Origin: Oscillospiraceae bacterium
Lineage (GTDB): Bacteria > Bacillota > Clostridia > Oscillospirales > Oscillospiraceae
Direction of reading: 5' to 3'
DNA length: 9,020 bases
Assembly: GCA_016292445.1 (NCBI GenBank)
Contig: JAEDIN010000044.1
Location: 1-9,020, forward strand
In this document: one piece after another, positions 1 through 6,734 of the stretch
Layout of the letters: every line of letters starts with the position of its first letter
Numbering within the stretch: position 1 is the stretch's first letter
Made by a program: the position numbers and the translations under genes
Notes under the pieces: generated by a model
Told to the model about the DNA's origin: nothing
Seen by the model: the letters and a program-made list of their open reading frames with translations, nothing else
Databases searched by the model: none

Positions 1-14
1 ACACCGCTTCGGGC

Positions 15-49
15 AAGAAAAAATAAGCGAGTCGAAATTCGACTCGCTT
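15..49 (-). terminator. Intrinsic terminator, minus strand, beyond the repeats
   Basis: A perfect 12-bp inverted repeat (25-36 and 38-49, arms AAGCGAGTCGAA / TTCGACTCGCTT) is followed, read on the minus strand, by ATTTTTTC (24-17). This is the classic form of a Rho-independent terminator for leftward transcription. The nearest leftward gene is pyc, so it is probably the final stop for pyc transcripts that read through the repeats, giving a 3' UTR of roughly 450 nt. Alternatively it ends an independent transcript made from the repeats. No T-run follows the stem on the plus strand, so it is directional. Confidence 0.75.
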
Positions 50-56
50 CAGCTCT

Positions 57-221
57 GCGTGCAAAAAGTCAGCGACTTTTTTGCACGCTTCAAACACGCC
101 ACATTTTTCGTGAAAACCGCTTTTCACGAAAAATCTCGCTATGCTCGTCAAAAAGGCTGATAATTCAGCCGTTTTTGATGGCTATTTATCCGATTCGAGC
201 GGGACCTTGTCCCCTCGAGCT
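57..221. repeat. Hairpin-rich direct repeat, copy 1
   Basis: This 165-bp unit recurs at 286-450 with an exact 229-bp offset and no gaps. I count 8 differences (at 93, 95, 120, 122, 197, 199, 212 and 217), about 95% identity. It is a string of inverted repeats: 57-70 with 74-88 (14 bp, one bulge), 104-116 with 121-133 (13 bp, loop CCGC), 148-160 with 165-178 (GGCTGA/TCAGCC core flanked by A and T runs), and 196-205 with 209-217 (GGGAC/GTCCC core). An open reading frame crosses it on the plus strand, but no ribosome binding site precedes its ATG at 141 and the frame is probably incidental. Likely a non-coding structured repeat; the family is not recognised. Confidence 0.85.
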
Positions 222-285
222 CCCCTGCTGATACATTGCTTTTTACTTCATGCGTTTGCTTTAAGCAGGTTCTTTGACAGTCTCA
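222..285. other. Unique spacer between the two repeat copies
   Basis: This 64-bp stretch separates the copies and has no counterpart beyond either one. I see no promoter, ribosome binding site or target-site duplication. A short GCTT/AAGC dyad lies near 258-266. Together with 1-56 and the repeats it makes up a gene-free region of 464 bases. Confidence 0.5.
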
Positions 286-450
286 GCGTGCAAAAAGTCA
301 GCGACTTTTTTGCACGCTTCACAAACGCCACATTTTTCGTGAAAACCGGTCTTCACGAAAAATCTCGCTATGCTCGTCAAAAAGGCTGATAATTCAGCCG
401 TTTTTGATGGCTATTTATCCGATTCTATCGGGACCTTGTCTCCTCAAGCT
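286..450. repeat. Hairpin-rich direct repeat, copy 2
   Basis: Second copy of the 57-221 unit, ending 14 bp from the pyc stop codon, so it is the first copy reached by a leftward pyc transcript. The first three hairpins are kept: 286-317, the CGTGAA/TTCACG stem around 333-362, and 377-407. In the second hairpin, changes equivalent to 120 and 122 shorten the top of the stem. In the fourth, changes at 426, 428, 441 and 446 remove the outer pairs. The differences are therefore not compensatory, suggesting the DNA copy rather than every stem is what has persisted. The 74 bp from 352 to 425 are identical to copy 1. Confidence 0.85.
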
Positions 451-464
451 AATGCAATATGCAA

Positions 465-3400
465 TTATTTGATTGTCATGAGAAGCTCTCCGGCCTTGAC
501 ACTCTGGCCCTCCTTGACGAACACCTCGTCTAAAACACCGTCCATGCGCGCAACGATGCTGGTTTCCATCTTCATCGCCTCGATGACCACAAGGACATCG
601 TTCTGCTTGACGGTATCGCCCGGCTTGACCGCGACCTTGCATACCATGCCGGGTATCGACGCACCCGTCTGGCTCTTGTCGTTGGGGTCTGCCATGACGG
701 TCTTGACCGCACTGTCCATCGCTCTGGGGTCGGGAACCGCAACCTCGCGGCGCATTCCGTTGAGCTCGAACTGCACATTGCGTGTGCCGTCGGGATTAAG
801 ATCGCCCAGACCGAGGTACTTGATGATAAGCGTCTTGCCGTCTTCGATGTTTATCTGGTTGGTCTCGCCTATCGCCATGCCGTTAAAGAACACATGGCTG
901 CCCATGCGCATGATGTAGCCGTACTCCTTGCGGTGGCGGATAAACTCCTCGTACACCTTCGGGTACATTGCGTAGGAGATGAGGGAACGCGGATATTCGT
1001 AGCCTGGATAGAAGCTTGCGACTTCCTTGCGCAGCTTTTCAAAGTCAACGGGCTCGAGCAGATCGCCGGGGCGGCAGTCGATGGGCTTTTCGCCCTTGAG
1101 AACTACTCTCTGCAGATCCTCGGGGAAGCCGCAGGGGGGCTGACCCATCATGCCCTTAAAGTAGCTGACGACGGAGTCGGGGAATGCAAGAGATTCGCCG
1201 CGCTCGACTATATTCTCGGGGGTCAAATCGTTCTGCACCATGAATATCGCAAGGTCGCCGACCATTTTCGACGACGGCGTTACCTTGATGATATCGCCGA
1301 GCATGAGGTTTACGGTGCGGTACATCTCCTTGACCTCGTTAAAGCGGTTACCCAGACCGATAGACTCGACCTGCGGCTGGAGGTTTGTGTACTGGCCTCC
1401 GGGGATTTCGTAACGGTAGATATCTGTGACGGGGATCTTGAGACCCTTGTCAAACTTCTCGTAGCGCAGTCTGACATCTCCCCAGTAATCGCACAGCTCC
1501 TGCAAACGCTGCGGGTCGAAGCCCGGGTCGCGCTCCTGACCGCGCAGAGCTTCGTTGAGAGCGTTCATGCTGGGCTGGCTGGTGAGGTTTGCCATAGAGC
1601 CGATAGCGGTATCGACGATATCGCAGCCTGCCTCCGATGCAAGCAGCAGCGTTGCAAGCTGGTTGCCGGTGGTGTTGTGCGTGTGCAGGTTTATCGGCAG
1701 GCCGACCTCCTGCTTGAGGGTGGATATGAGCTTCTTTGCAGCATAGGGCTTTAAAAGACCCGACATATCCTTGATGGTGAGGATGTGTGCGCCGCGCTTT
1801 TCAAGCTCTTTGGCGAAATTGACATAGTATTCAAGCGTGTAGCGGTCACGGCTCGGGTCAAGGATATCGCCGGTATAGCACACGGTACCCTCGAGCAGCT
1901 TGCCCTGCTTTAAAACCTCCTCCATGGCGACTTCCATGTTCGGCAGCCAGTTGAGGGAGTCGAACACGCGGAAGACATCGATGCCCTCGCGGGCGGCCTC
2001 GGCGATGAAGGCGCGGACAAGGTTATCCGGATAGCTTGCGTAGCCGACAAGGTTCGAGCCGCGCAGAAGCATCTGGAACGGAATGTTCGGGATAAGCTCG
2101 CGCATCTTGCAAAGGCGCTCCCACGGCGACTCGTGCAGGAAGCGATAGCAGGTGTCGAAGGTTGCGCCGCCCCACATCTCCAGTGAGAAGCAGTCGGAGA
2201 GTATATCCGCCGTTCCGGCCGCGCCCTTGAGAATATCGCGGCTTCTCATGCGGGTGCTCAGCAGCGACTGGTGCGCGTCACGCATGGTGGTGTCGGTTAT
2301 GAGCAGCTTCTTTTCGCCCAATATATATTCCTTTACCGCCTCGGGACCCTTGGTATCAAGCAAATGCTTTATACCGTCCTGTGCGGTGATGACGCGTTTT
2401 GCCTTGGGGAAGCGCGGCGTATCGTACTGATGACGCTCGGTCTCGGGGTCGGCCACCTGAATGTTGGCTATGTACTTGAGCACACGGGTGGCGCGGTCCT
2501 TGCCCTCGTTAAACTCAAACAGCTCGGGAGTTTCGTCGATGAACTTGGTGTGGCACTTGCCGGCGATAAAGGTCGGGTGGTTGAGGATGTTGGTGACGAA
2601 GGGGATGTTGGTCTTGACACCGCGGACATGCTCCTCGTTGATTGCGCGGGTGGCTTTGCGGCAGACCGCCGGGAAGGTGCAGTCCCAGCTCGTGACCTTG
2701 ACGAGCAGAGAATCGTAATAGGGTGAGATGGTCGAGCCGGTGGCGACATTGCCGCCGTCAAGACGCACGCCGAAGCCACCGCCGGAGCGGTAGCTGGCAA
2801 GTCTGCCGTTATCGGGGGCAAAGTTGTTTGCCGGGTCCTCGGTGGTGACGCGGCACTGGATGGCGTAGCCGTTTACCTTGAGGTCGTCCTGATTGCCGAG
2901 ACCTATCTCGGGGTGGCTTATCGGCGCACCCTCGGCAATGAGTATCTGTGCGCGCACCAGGTCGATGTTCGTGACCATCTCGGTGACGGTGTGCTCGACC
3001 TGAATACGCGGGTTCATCTCTATGAAATAATGGTTTCCGGATTTATCGACAAGGAACTCCACAGTGCCGGCGTTAACATAGCCGACCTTTTCGGCAATTC
3101 TGACGGCGTCGCGGTGCAGTCTGTCTCTTATCTCCTCGGGAACGCTCCATGCCGGAGCAAACTCGACGACCTTCTGATAGCGGCGCTGCAAGGAGCAGTC
3201 GCGCTCGCCGAGGTGGCGCACATTGCCGTATTTATCGGCAAGTATCTGCACCTCGATGTGCTTAGGCTCGACAAGATACTTCTCGATGAAAATATCGTCG
3301 TTGCCGAAGGCTTTTTTTGCCTCGCTCTTTACCAGCTCAAAGGCGGGGATGACCTCATCGGGCGAATTGCACAGGCGCATACCGCGGCCGCCGCCGCCGG

Positions 3401-3896
3401 CAGCAGCCTTGAGGATAACGGGAAAGCCGAAGGAAATCGCCTTTTCAAGAGCCTCCTCGCCGCTTTGAAGCGGATCCTTGCAGCCGGGTACTACGGGTAC
3501 GCCGCAGTCGATGGCTATCTGCTTTGCCGAAAGCTTATCGCCCATCTTGCCAAGAACATCGCTGGGAGGTCCGATAAAGGTTATGCCGTTTTCCTCACAG
3601 GCTCTCGCAAAGTCGGCATTTTCCGACAAAAAGCCGTAGCCCGGGTGAATAGCGTCAACATTGCGGCGCTTTGCAAGGTCGATGATGTCGGGAATGTCGA
3701 GATACACGCCGAGGGGGCTCTTGTTTTCGCCCACAAGATAAGCCTCGTCGGCCTTGGTGCGGAACATACTCAGTGAATCTTCCTTGGAATACATCGCAAC
3801 GGTGTGCAAGCCCAAGTCATAGCACGCTCTGAAAATTCTCACGGCTATCTCGCCGCGGTTTGCCGCCAGAACTTTTTTGAATTTGATCTCAGCCAT
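465..3896 (-). CDS. pyc: Pyruvate carboxylase, single-chain
   Basis: Biotin-dependent ATP + bicarbonate + pyruvate to oxaloacetate, a cytoplasmic anaplerotic enzyme. The 1143 residues match the usual single-chain length and domain order. Biotin carboxylase (about 1-455) shows the ATP glycine loop GGGGRG (167-172), ERDCSLQRRYQK (231-242) and EMNPRIQVEH (293-302). Carboxyltransferase (from about 530) shows DTTMRDAHQS (535-544), the metal-bridging lysine in TIKDMSG (K709) and the metal ligands HTH (738-740). The conserved PYC/OADA region follows, and the C-terminal biotinyl domain carries EAMKM (1106-1110) with K1109 as the biotin site. All key residues are present. The start is supported by the typical N-terminus KVLAANRGEIA and by AAAGGA seven bases upstream. 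It is the only minus-strand gene here, so probably monocistronic, with its own promoter in the divergent spacer. Biotin ligase is not in the window. Confidence 0.98.
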   Translation of the reverse strand: MAEIKFKKVLAANRGEIAVRIFRACYDLGLHTVAMYSKEDSLSMFRTKADEAYLVGENKSPLGVYLDIPDIIDLAKRRNVDAIHPGYGFLSENADFARACEENGITFIGPPSDVLGKMGDKLSAKQIAIDCGVPVVPGCKDPLQSGEEALEKAISFGFPVILKAAAGGGGRGMRLCNSPDEVIPAFELVKSEAKKAFGNDDIFIEKYLVEPKHIEVQILADKYGNVRHLGERDCSLQRRYQKVVEFAPAWSVPEEIRDRLHRDAVRIAEKVGYVNAGTVEFLVDKSGNHYFIEMNPRIQVEHTVTEMVTNIDLVRAQILIAEGAPISHPEIGLGNQDDLKVNGYAIQCRVTTEDPANNFAPDNGRLASYRSGGGFGVRLDGGNVATGSTISPYYDSLLVKVTSWDCTFPAVCRKATRAINEEHVRGVKTNIPFVTNILNHPTFIAGKCHTKFIDETPELFEFNEGKDRATRVLKYIANIQVADPETERHQYDTPRFPKAKRVITAQDGIKHLLDTKGPEAVKEYILGEKKLLITDTTMRDAHQSLLSTRMRSRDILKGAAGTADILSDCFSLEMWGGATFDTCYRFLHESPWERLCKMRELIPNIPFQMLLRGSNLVGYASYPDNLVRAFIAEAAREGIDVFRVFDSLNWLPNMEVAMEEVLKQGKLLEGTVCYTGDILDPSRDRYTLEYYVNFAKELEKRGAHILTIKDMSGLLKPYAAKKLISTLKQEVGLPINLHTHNTTGNQLATLLLASEAGCDIVDTAIGSMANLTSQPSMNALNEALRGQERDPGFDPQRLQELCDYWGDVRLRYEKFDKGLKIPVTDIYRYEIPGGQYTNLQPQVESIGLGNRFNEVKEMYRTVNLMLGDIIKVTPSSKMVGDLAIFMVQNDLTPENIVERGESLAFPDSVVSYFKGMMGQPPCGFPEDLQRVVLKGEKPIDCRPGDLLEPVDFEKLRKEVASFYPGYEYPRSLISYAMYPKVYEEFIRHRKEYGYIMRMGSHVFFNGMAIGETNQINIEDGKTLIIKYLGLGDLNPDGTRNVQFELNGMRREVAVPDPRAMDSAVKTVMADPNDKSQTGASIPGMVCKVAVKPGDTVKQNDVLVVIEAMKMETSIVARMDGVLDEVFVKEGQSVKAGELLMTIK

Positions 3897-3903
3897 TTCT
3901 TTG

Positions 3904-3909
3904 TCCTTT
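3904..3909 (-). promoter_or_regulatory. pyc ribosome binding site
   Basis: AAAGGA on the minus strand, seven bases before the pyc ATG. It supports the annotated start over any internal methionine. Confidence 0.7.
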
Positions 3910-3955
3910 CCTTTTAGTATGTGTCTGTATTTATAAAACGCAATTTTCGTGTTTT

Positions 3956-3984
3956 ATTATATCATTTCATTATATTGAGTGCAA
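3956..3984 (-). promoter_or_regulatory. pyc promoter, sigma-70/SigA type
   Basis: On the minus strand a perfect -10 TATAAT (plus-strand 3961-3956) lies 17 bp from TTGCAC (3984-3979), a weak -35 with 3 of 6 consensus bases. The surroundings are AT-rich. Predicted transcription start is near 3949, leaving a leader of about 50 nt with no obvious riboswitch or attenuator. Confidence 0.6.
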
Positions 3985-4066
3985 CAAATAAAATTCGCAG
4001 GCATTATGCATTAATAATTTAACAATCACGAGCTAATGTAAAAAGCATCAAATTTCGCGGATTGTT

Positions 4067-4088
4067 CCTTTTTTTCACTAAAAAAAGG
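4067..4088. repeat. A/T inverted repeat in divergent spacer
   Basis: Perfect 9-bp inverted repeat CCTTTTTTT / AAAAAAAGG around the loop CACT, roughly midway between the divergent pyc and methyltransferase promoters. It is enclosed by wider 9-bp complementary arms, TCAAATTTC (4048-4056) and GAAATTTGA (4122-4130). It may be a curved or operator-like element, or chance in AT-rich DNA. The rest of the 344-bp spacer holds only the two promoters and ribosome binding sites; short reading frames across it look spurious. Confidence 0.4.
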
Positions 4089-4173
4089 TGAAAATCTCTC
4101 AAATATACGCAAAAGAGTTCTGAAATTTGAAATGTGATATTTTTTTAATTTGCGTTTTGTAAGCCGCAACGGA

Positions 4174-4202
4174 TATACATTTGGCGGATTTAATGGTATA
4201 AT
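4174..4202 (+). promoter_or_regulatory. Promoter of the TrmH-family methyltransferase gene
   Basis: TATACA (4174-4179, 4 of 6 consensus) is followed after 17 bp by a perfect TATAAT (4197-4202). The start of transcription would be near 4209, about 32 nt before the ATG at 4241. The ribosome binding site is modest, AGGG at 4226-4229, eleven bases from the start. Confidence 0.6.
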
Positions 4203-4240
4203 TTGCTCCGTAAATACTATTCGGCAGGGTAAAAATACAT

Positions 4241-5080
4241 ATGTCAAACATAATTAAGATAACCGACTTTTCAAGCCCCGAGCTTGACATCTATGCAAGG
4301 CTCACCGAGGTGCAGCTTTTAAATCGCCGCGAGCCGGAAAAAGGCATTTTCATCGCCGAAAGCCCCAAGGTCATCGAGCGTGCTCTCAATGCAGGCTGCG
4401 TTCCCATCTCGTTTCTCATGGAGGAGCGTCATGTCGAAAATCAGGCAAAGGAGCTTATTGCACGCTGCGGCGACATTCCGGTTTACACGGCAACGCTCGA
4501 GGTTCTCACGCAGCTCACCGGCTTTAAGCTCACGCGCGGAATGCTCTGCGCCATGTACAGACCCAAGCTCCCAACGGTGAGCGAGATATGCAGAAACGCA
4601 AGGCGCGTTGCGGTGCTTGAGGATGTGATGAACCCCACGAATGTGGGGGCTATCTTCCGCTCTGCCGCCGCTCTGGGCATAGACGCGGTGCTGCTGACAA
4701 GCGCAAGCAGCAATCCTCTGTACCGCCGCTCGATAAGAGTCAGCATGGGCACGGTTTTTCAGGTGCCTTGGACCTTTCTCGGCGCCGACGGCATCGGTGA
4801 GCTCCGCGCACTTGGCTTTAAGACCGCGGCAATGGCATTAAAAGCCGACTCGCTGCCCATATTTGACCCGCGTCTTGCCGCCGAGGAAAAGCTCGCCATC
4901 GTCCTCGGCACGGAGGGCGACGGTCTGGCGGCAAAAACCATTGCCGACTGCGACTACACGGTGCTTATACCCATGTCGCACGGTGTTGACTCGCTTAATG
5001 TCGCTGCGGCGAGCGCGGTCGCATTTTATCAGCTCGGCCTTTTATCCGCACTTGACGGAAGCGACAAGGTGAAGTTATAA
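4241..5080 (+). CDS. SpoU/TrmH-family RNA 2'-O-methyltransferase
   Basis: SAM-dependent SPOUT enzyme that methylates a ribose 2'-OH in rRNA or tRNA in the cytoplasm; the target nucleotide cannot be told from sequence. All three SpoU motifs are present in 279 residues: motif 1 NPTNVGAIFRSA (131-142, catalytic R140), motif 2 VLGTEGDGL (221-229), and motif 3 IPMSHGVDSLNVAAA (243-257), which forms the SAM-binding trefoil knot. The N-terminal part (about 10-100) fits the SpoU substrate-binding domain, with FIAESPKVIERAL at 37-49 resembling the usual FVxEGxxxVxEAL. Length is normal for RlmB/TrmH-like proteins. It is divergent from pyc and has its own promoter. A small acidic-protein gene starts 33 bp downstream and may partly share its transcript. 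The family call is certain; RlmB versus another SpoU subfamily is open. Confidence 0.95.
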   Translation: MSNIIKITDFSSPELDIYARLTEVQLLNRREPEKGIFIAESPKVIERALNAGCVPISFLMEERHVENQAKELIARCGDIPVYTATLEVLTQLTGFKLTRGMLCAMYRPKLPTVSEICRNARRVAVLEDVMNPTNVGAIFRSAAALGIDAVLLTSASSNPLYRRSIRVSMGTVFQVPWTFLGADGIGELRALGFKTAAMALKADSLPIFDPRLAAEEKLAIVLGTEGDGLAAKTIADCDYTVLIPMSHGVDSLNVAAASAVAFYQLGLLSALDGSDKVKL

Positions 5081-5081
5081 T
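5052..5081 (+). promoter_or_regulatory. Internal promoter for the small acidic-protein gene
   Basis: TTGACG (5052-5057, 5 of 6 consensus), an 18-bp spacer and a perfect TATAAT (5076-5081) lie over the last codons and stop of the methyltransferase gene. The predicted start near 5088 gives a short leader of about 26 nt containing the GGAG ribosome binding site (5102-5105). It matches consensus better than the promoter of the upstream gene, so the small gene can probably be expressed alone. Confidence 0.65.
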
Positions 5082-5113
5082 CGAAGCATAATAATATTTA
5101 TGGAGAGCAAGAC

Positions 5114-5446
5114 ATGAATATCAATGTAATAAAGTTTTTTGAAAAGTACAATTCCGACCCCGAGCTGTATCAGCGTATTCAGGACGCCGTTGCAGCATAT
5201 CCCGGCAGTCTGGAGCTGAGAGAGGCGCTTGTCGAGGCGGTTCTGCTGCCCGTTGCCGAGGAGATGGGTCTGCCGTTTACGGTCGTTGACCTCAAGGTCT
5301 ACGAGGCTACCAGGCATAACGCAAAGCACAAGGATGTCGAGCTTACCGAGGAGGATCTCGCCGCCGAGGATGAAGACGAGGATTACTGGCTTGAGGGCAA
5401 GGGCTGGACAAACGACGAATCCGCCTTCTGCACCGGAAATCACTAA
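5114..5446 (+). CDS. Small acidic protein, weakly Nif11-like
   Basis: A 110-residue protein of unknown function. The N-terminal half (1-70) is probably helical, with FFEKYNSDPELYQRI (8-22) and later VAEEMGLPFTVVDL (47-60). This recalls the Nif11 pattern of a short helix, a DPEL segment and a G-x-x-FT-x-x-x-L ending. Compared with a typical Nif11 domain the middle is longer, and I see no Gly-Gly leader cleavage site, so a RiPP precursor role is not supported. The C-terminal part is very acidic (DLAAEDEDEDYW, 81-92) with a single cysteine at 106. There is no signal peptide or membrane segment, so it is likely cytoplasmic. The start is fixed by GGAG eight bases before the ATG. It has its own consensus promoter and ends in an intrinsic terminator, a compact transcription unit. 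The reading frame is well supported; family membership is a guess. Confidence 0.8.
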   Translation: MNINVIKFFEKYNSDPELYQRIQDAVAAYPGSLELREALVEAVLLPVAEEMGLPFTVVDLKVYEATRHNAKHKDVELTEEDLAAEDEDEDYWLEGKGWTNDESAFCTGNH

Positions 5447-5455
5447 AACTGTTTT

Positions 5456-5482
5456 CCCGGCAAAACATTGCCGGGATTTTTT
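5456..5482 (+). terminator. Intrinsic terminator abutting the next ribosome binding site
   Basis: Perfect 8-bp stem CCCGGCAA / TTGCCGGG (5456-5463 and 5468-5475), loop AACA, then A and six T (5477-5482). It starts ten bases after the small gene's stop codon. The T-run is immediately followed by GAGG, the ribosome binding site of the next gene, so that gene's transcript must read through this hairpin unless it starts at an unseen promoter. Confidence 0.85.
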
Positions 5483-5497
5483 GAGGATTGAAAATTG
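5483..5497 (+). promoter_or_regulatory. Ribosome binding site and TTG start of the RlmI-like gene
   Basis: GAGG at 5483-5486, eight bases, then TTG at 5495-5497. No in-frame ATG or GTG lies nearby that would keep the PUA domain intact. The site directly follows the terminator T-run, so RNA folded at the hairpin ends right beside it. Confidence 0.75.
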
Positions 5498-6715
5498 AAG
5501 GCACAGAGAGATTTTCCTAAGTTTATAATCACCGCAAAGGGCACGCGGTGGGTCGGGCAGGGTCATCCGTGGATATACGCAGCGGAGGTTCTGCGCTCCG
5601 AGGGCGAAACCCAAAACGGCTGTCTTGTCGACGCCGTGAGCGAAAAGGGCAAGTACCTCGGCACGGGCTTTTTAAGCCAAAGCAGCAAGATCCGCATCCG
5701 CCTTATCTCCCGCAACGCAAACGACAAATTTGACGAGGCGTTCTGGCGCAGACGCATAAGCTACGCATGGGATTACCGCAAAACCGTCATGGGCGGCGAT
5801 ACAGGCTGCTGCCGCGTAATCTTCGGCGAAGCAGACGGCTTCCCCGGTCTGACCGTGGATAAGTTTTCAGATATTTTGGTCACCCAAACGCTGTCGGTGG
5901 GTATGGAAAAGCTAAAGCCCATGCTGTTTCCGCTGATTGCCGATGTCCTGCGCGCCGACGGTCAAAAAATAAGCGGTATTTTTGAGCGCAACGATGTTAA
6001 AATCCGCGAACTGGAGGGGCTTGAGCAGAATAAGGGCTGGTTTGGCAGCGAGCACCCCGAAAGCTGCGTCACGGAAATTTGCGAAAACGGGATTTATTAC
6101 AGTGTCGATGTCGAAAACGGGCAAAAAACGGGCTTCTTCCTCGACCAGAAGTATAACCGCCTTGCCGTTGCGCGGCTTGCCAAGGGCAAAAGAGTGCTTG
6201 ACTGCTTTACGCACACAGGCTCGTTTGCGCTCAACGCCGCCATGGGCGGTGCCGAGCATGTTACGGCGGTCGATGTTTCCGAAAGCGCAATCGAAATGGC
6301 GAGGAAAAACGCCGAGCGCAACTTACTGTCAGAGCGCATGGATTTCATCGCAGCCAATGTGTTTGACCTGCTGCCGGAGCTTGAGTCGAAGGGCAATAAG
6401 CCCTATGATTTTATAATCCTCGATCCCCCGGCATTCACCAAATCGCGCAAAACGGTGCACAGTGCCGAGCGCGGCTATAAGGAGATAAACCTGCGCGCAC
6501 TGCGGCTTTTGCCGAGGGGCGGATATTTTGCGACATGCTCGTGCAGCCACTTCATGCCCTCGGAGCTTTTTGTGAAAATGCTCAGGTCGGCGGCACTTGA
6601 CGCAGGGGTGGAGCTGCGGCAGATAGAGGCCCGACAGCAGTCACCCGACCACCCGATACTGTGGAATGTTCCGGAAACGGATTATCTTAAATTCTATATT
6701 TTTCAGGTAGTATAA
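5495..6715 (+). CDS. RlmI/RlmQ-family 23S rRNA methyltransferase
   Basis: Class I SAM-dependent methyltransferase of the RlmI (COG1092) family, 406 residues, close to E. coli RlmI in length and order. An N-terminal PUA-like RNA-binding domain (about 8-75) includes GHPWIYAAEV (23-32). A linker domain leads to NGQKTGFFLDQ (208-218), then SAM motif I VLDCFTHTGSFALNAA (234-249), the acidic SAM ribose ligand in VTAVDVS (256-262), DPPAF (310-314), CSCSHFM (348-354) and DHP (385-387). E. coli RlmI makes m5C1962 in 23S rRNA, whereas Firmicutes relatives (RlmQ/YwbD) are reported to make m7G in 23S rRNA, so the exact product is left open. The start is TTG, chosen because GAGG (5483-5486) sits eight bases upstream and the PUA domain begins at once. 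It lies directly behind a terminator, and glutamine synthetase starts 19 bp after its stop, probably in the same transcript. Confidence 0.93.
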   Translation: MKAQRDFPKFIITAKGTRWVGQGHPWIYAAEVLRSEGETQNGCLVDAVSEKGKYLGTGFLSQSSKIRIRLISRNANDKFDEAFWRRRISYAWDYRKTVMGGDTGCCRVIFGEADGFPGLTVDKFSDILVTQTLSVGMEKLKPMLFPLIADVLRADGQKISGIFERNDVKIRELEGLEQNKGWFGSEHPESCVTEICENGIYYSVDVENGQKTGFFLDQKYNRLAVARLAKGKRVLDCFTHTGSFALNAAMGGAEHVTAVDVSESAIEMARKNAERNLLSERMDFIAANVFDLLPELESKGNKPYDFIILDPPAFTKSRKTVHSAERGYKEINLRALRLLPRGGYFATCSCSHFMPSELFVKMLRSAALDAGVELRQIEARQQSPDHPILWNVPETDYLKFYIFQVV

Positions 6716-6722
6716 ATTATAC
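6710..6722. repeat. Short AT palindrome in the rlmI-like/glnA junction
   Basis: GTATAA-A-TTATAC, a perfect 6+1+6 dyad over the stop codon of the RlmI-like gene and touching the GGAGG site of glutamine synthetase. It also contains TATAAA, but no -35 partner is convincing and a start from it would fall in the ribosome binding site. It does not fit the GlnR box (TGTNA-N7-TNACA). Significance unknown. Confidence 0.3.
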
Positions 6723-6734
6723 GGAGGTAGGAAA

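Noticed and set aside
141..389. Plus-strand reading frame of 82 codons across copy 1 and into copy 2 (and the similar frame starting at 370).
   Set aside because: No ribosome binding site precedes either ATG. The shared peptide follows from the DNA repeat, and the two frames diverge at once outside it; the second runs antisense through pyc.
57..450. CRISPR array or transposon terminal repeats.
   Set aside because: There are only two long copies with one spacer, direct orientation, internal hairpins, no cas gene or transposase, and no clear target-site duplication.
894..3776. Long plus-strand frames at 894-1754 and 2913-3776.
   Set aside because: They lie antisense to pyc, whose frame has all catalytic motifs. 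Long antisense frames are common opposite GC-rich genes, and these proteins show no recognisable domain.
3897..3949. Riboswitch or T-box in the pyc leader.
   Set aside because: The leader is only about 50 nt, AT-rich, and contains no terminator/antiterminator pair.
4026..4247. Minus-strand frame of 73 codons in the divergent spacer.
   Set aside because: AT-rich, no ribosome binding site, low-complexity Lys/Phe/Ser composition, and it overlaps the promoter of the methyltransferase gene.
5075..5614. Minus-strand frame of 179 codons.
   Set aside because: It crosses the small acidic-protein gene, its terminator and the next gene start, all well supported on the plus strand.
6695..6722. glnA promoter using TATAAA or TATATT just before the gene.
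   Set aside because: No -35 matches at proper spacing, and a start from TATAAA would fall in the ribosome binding site.
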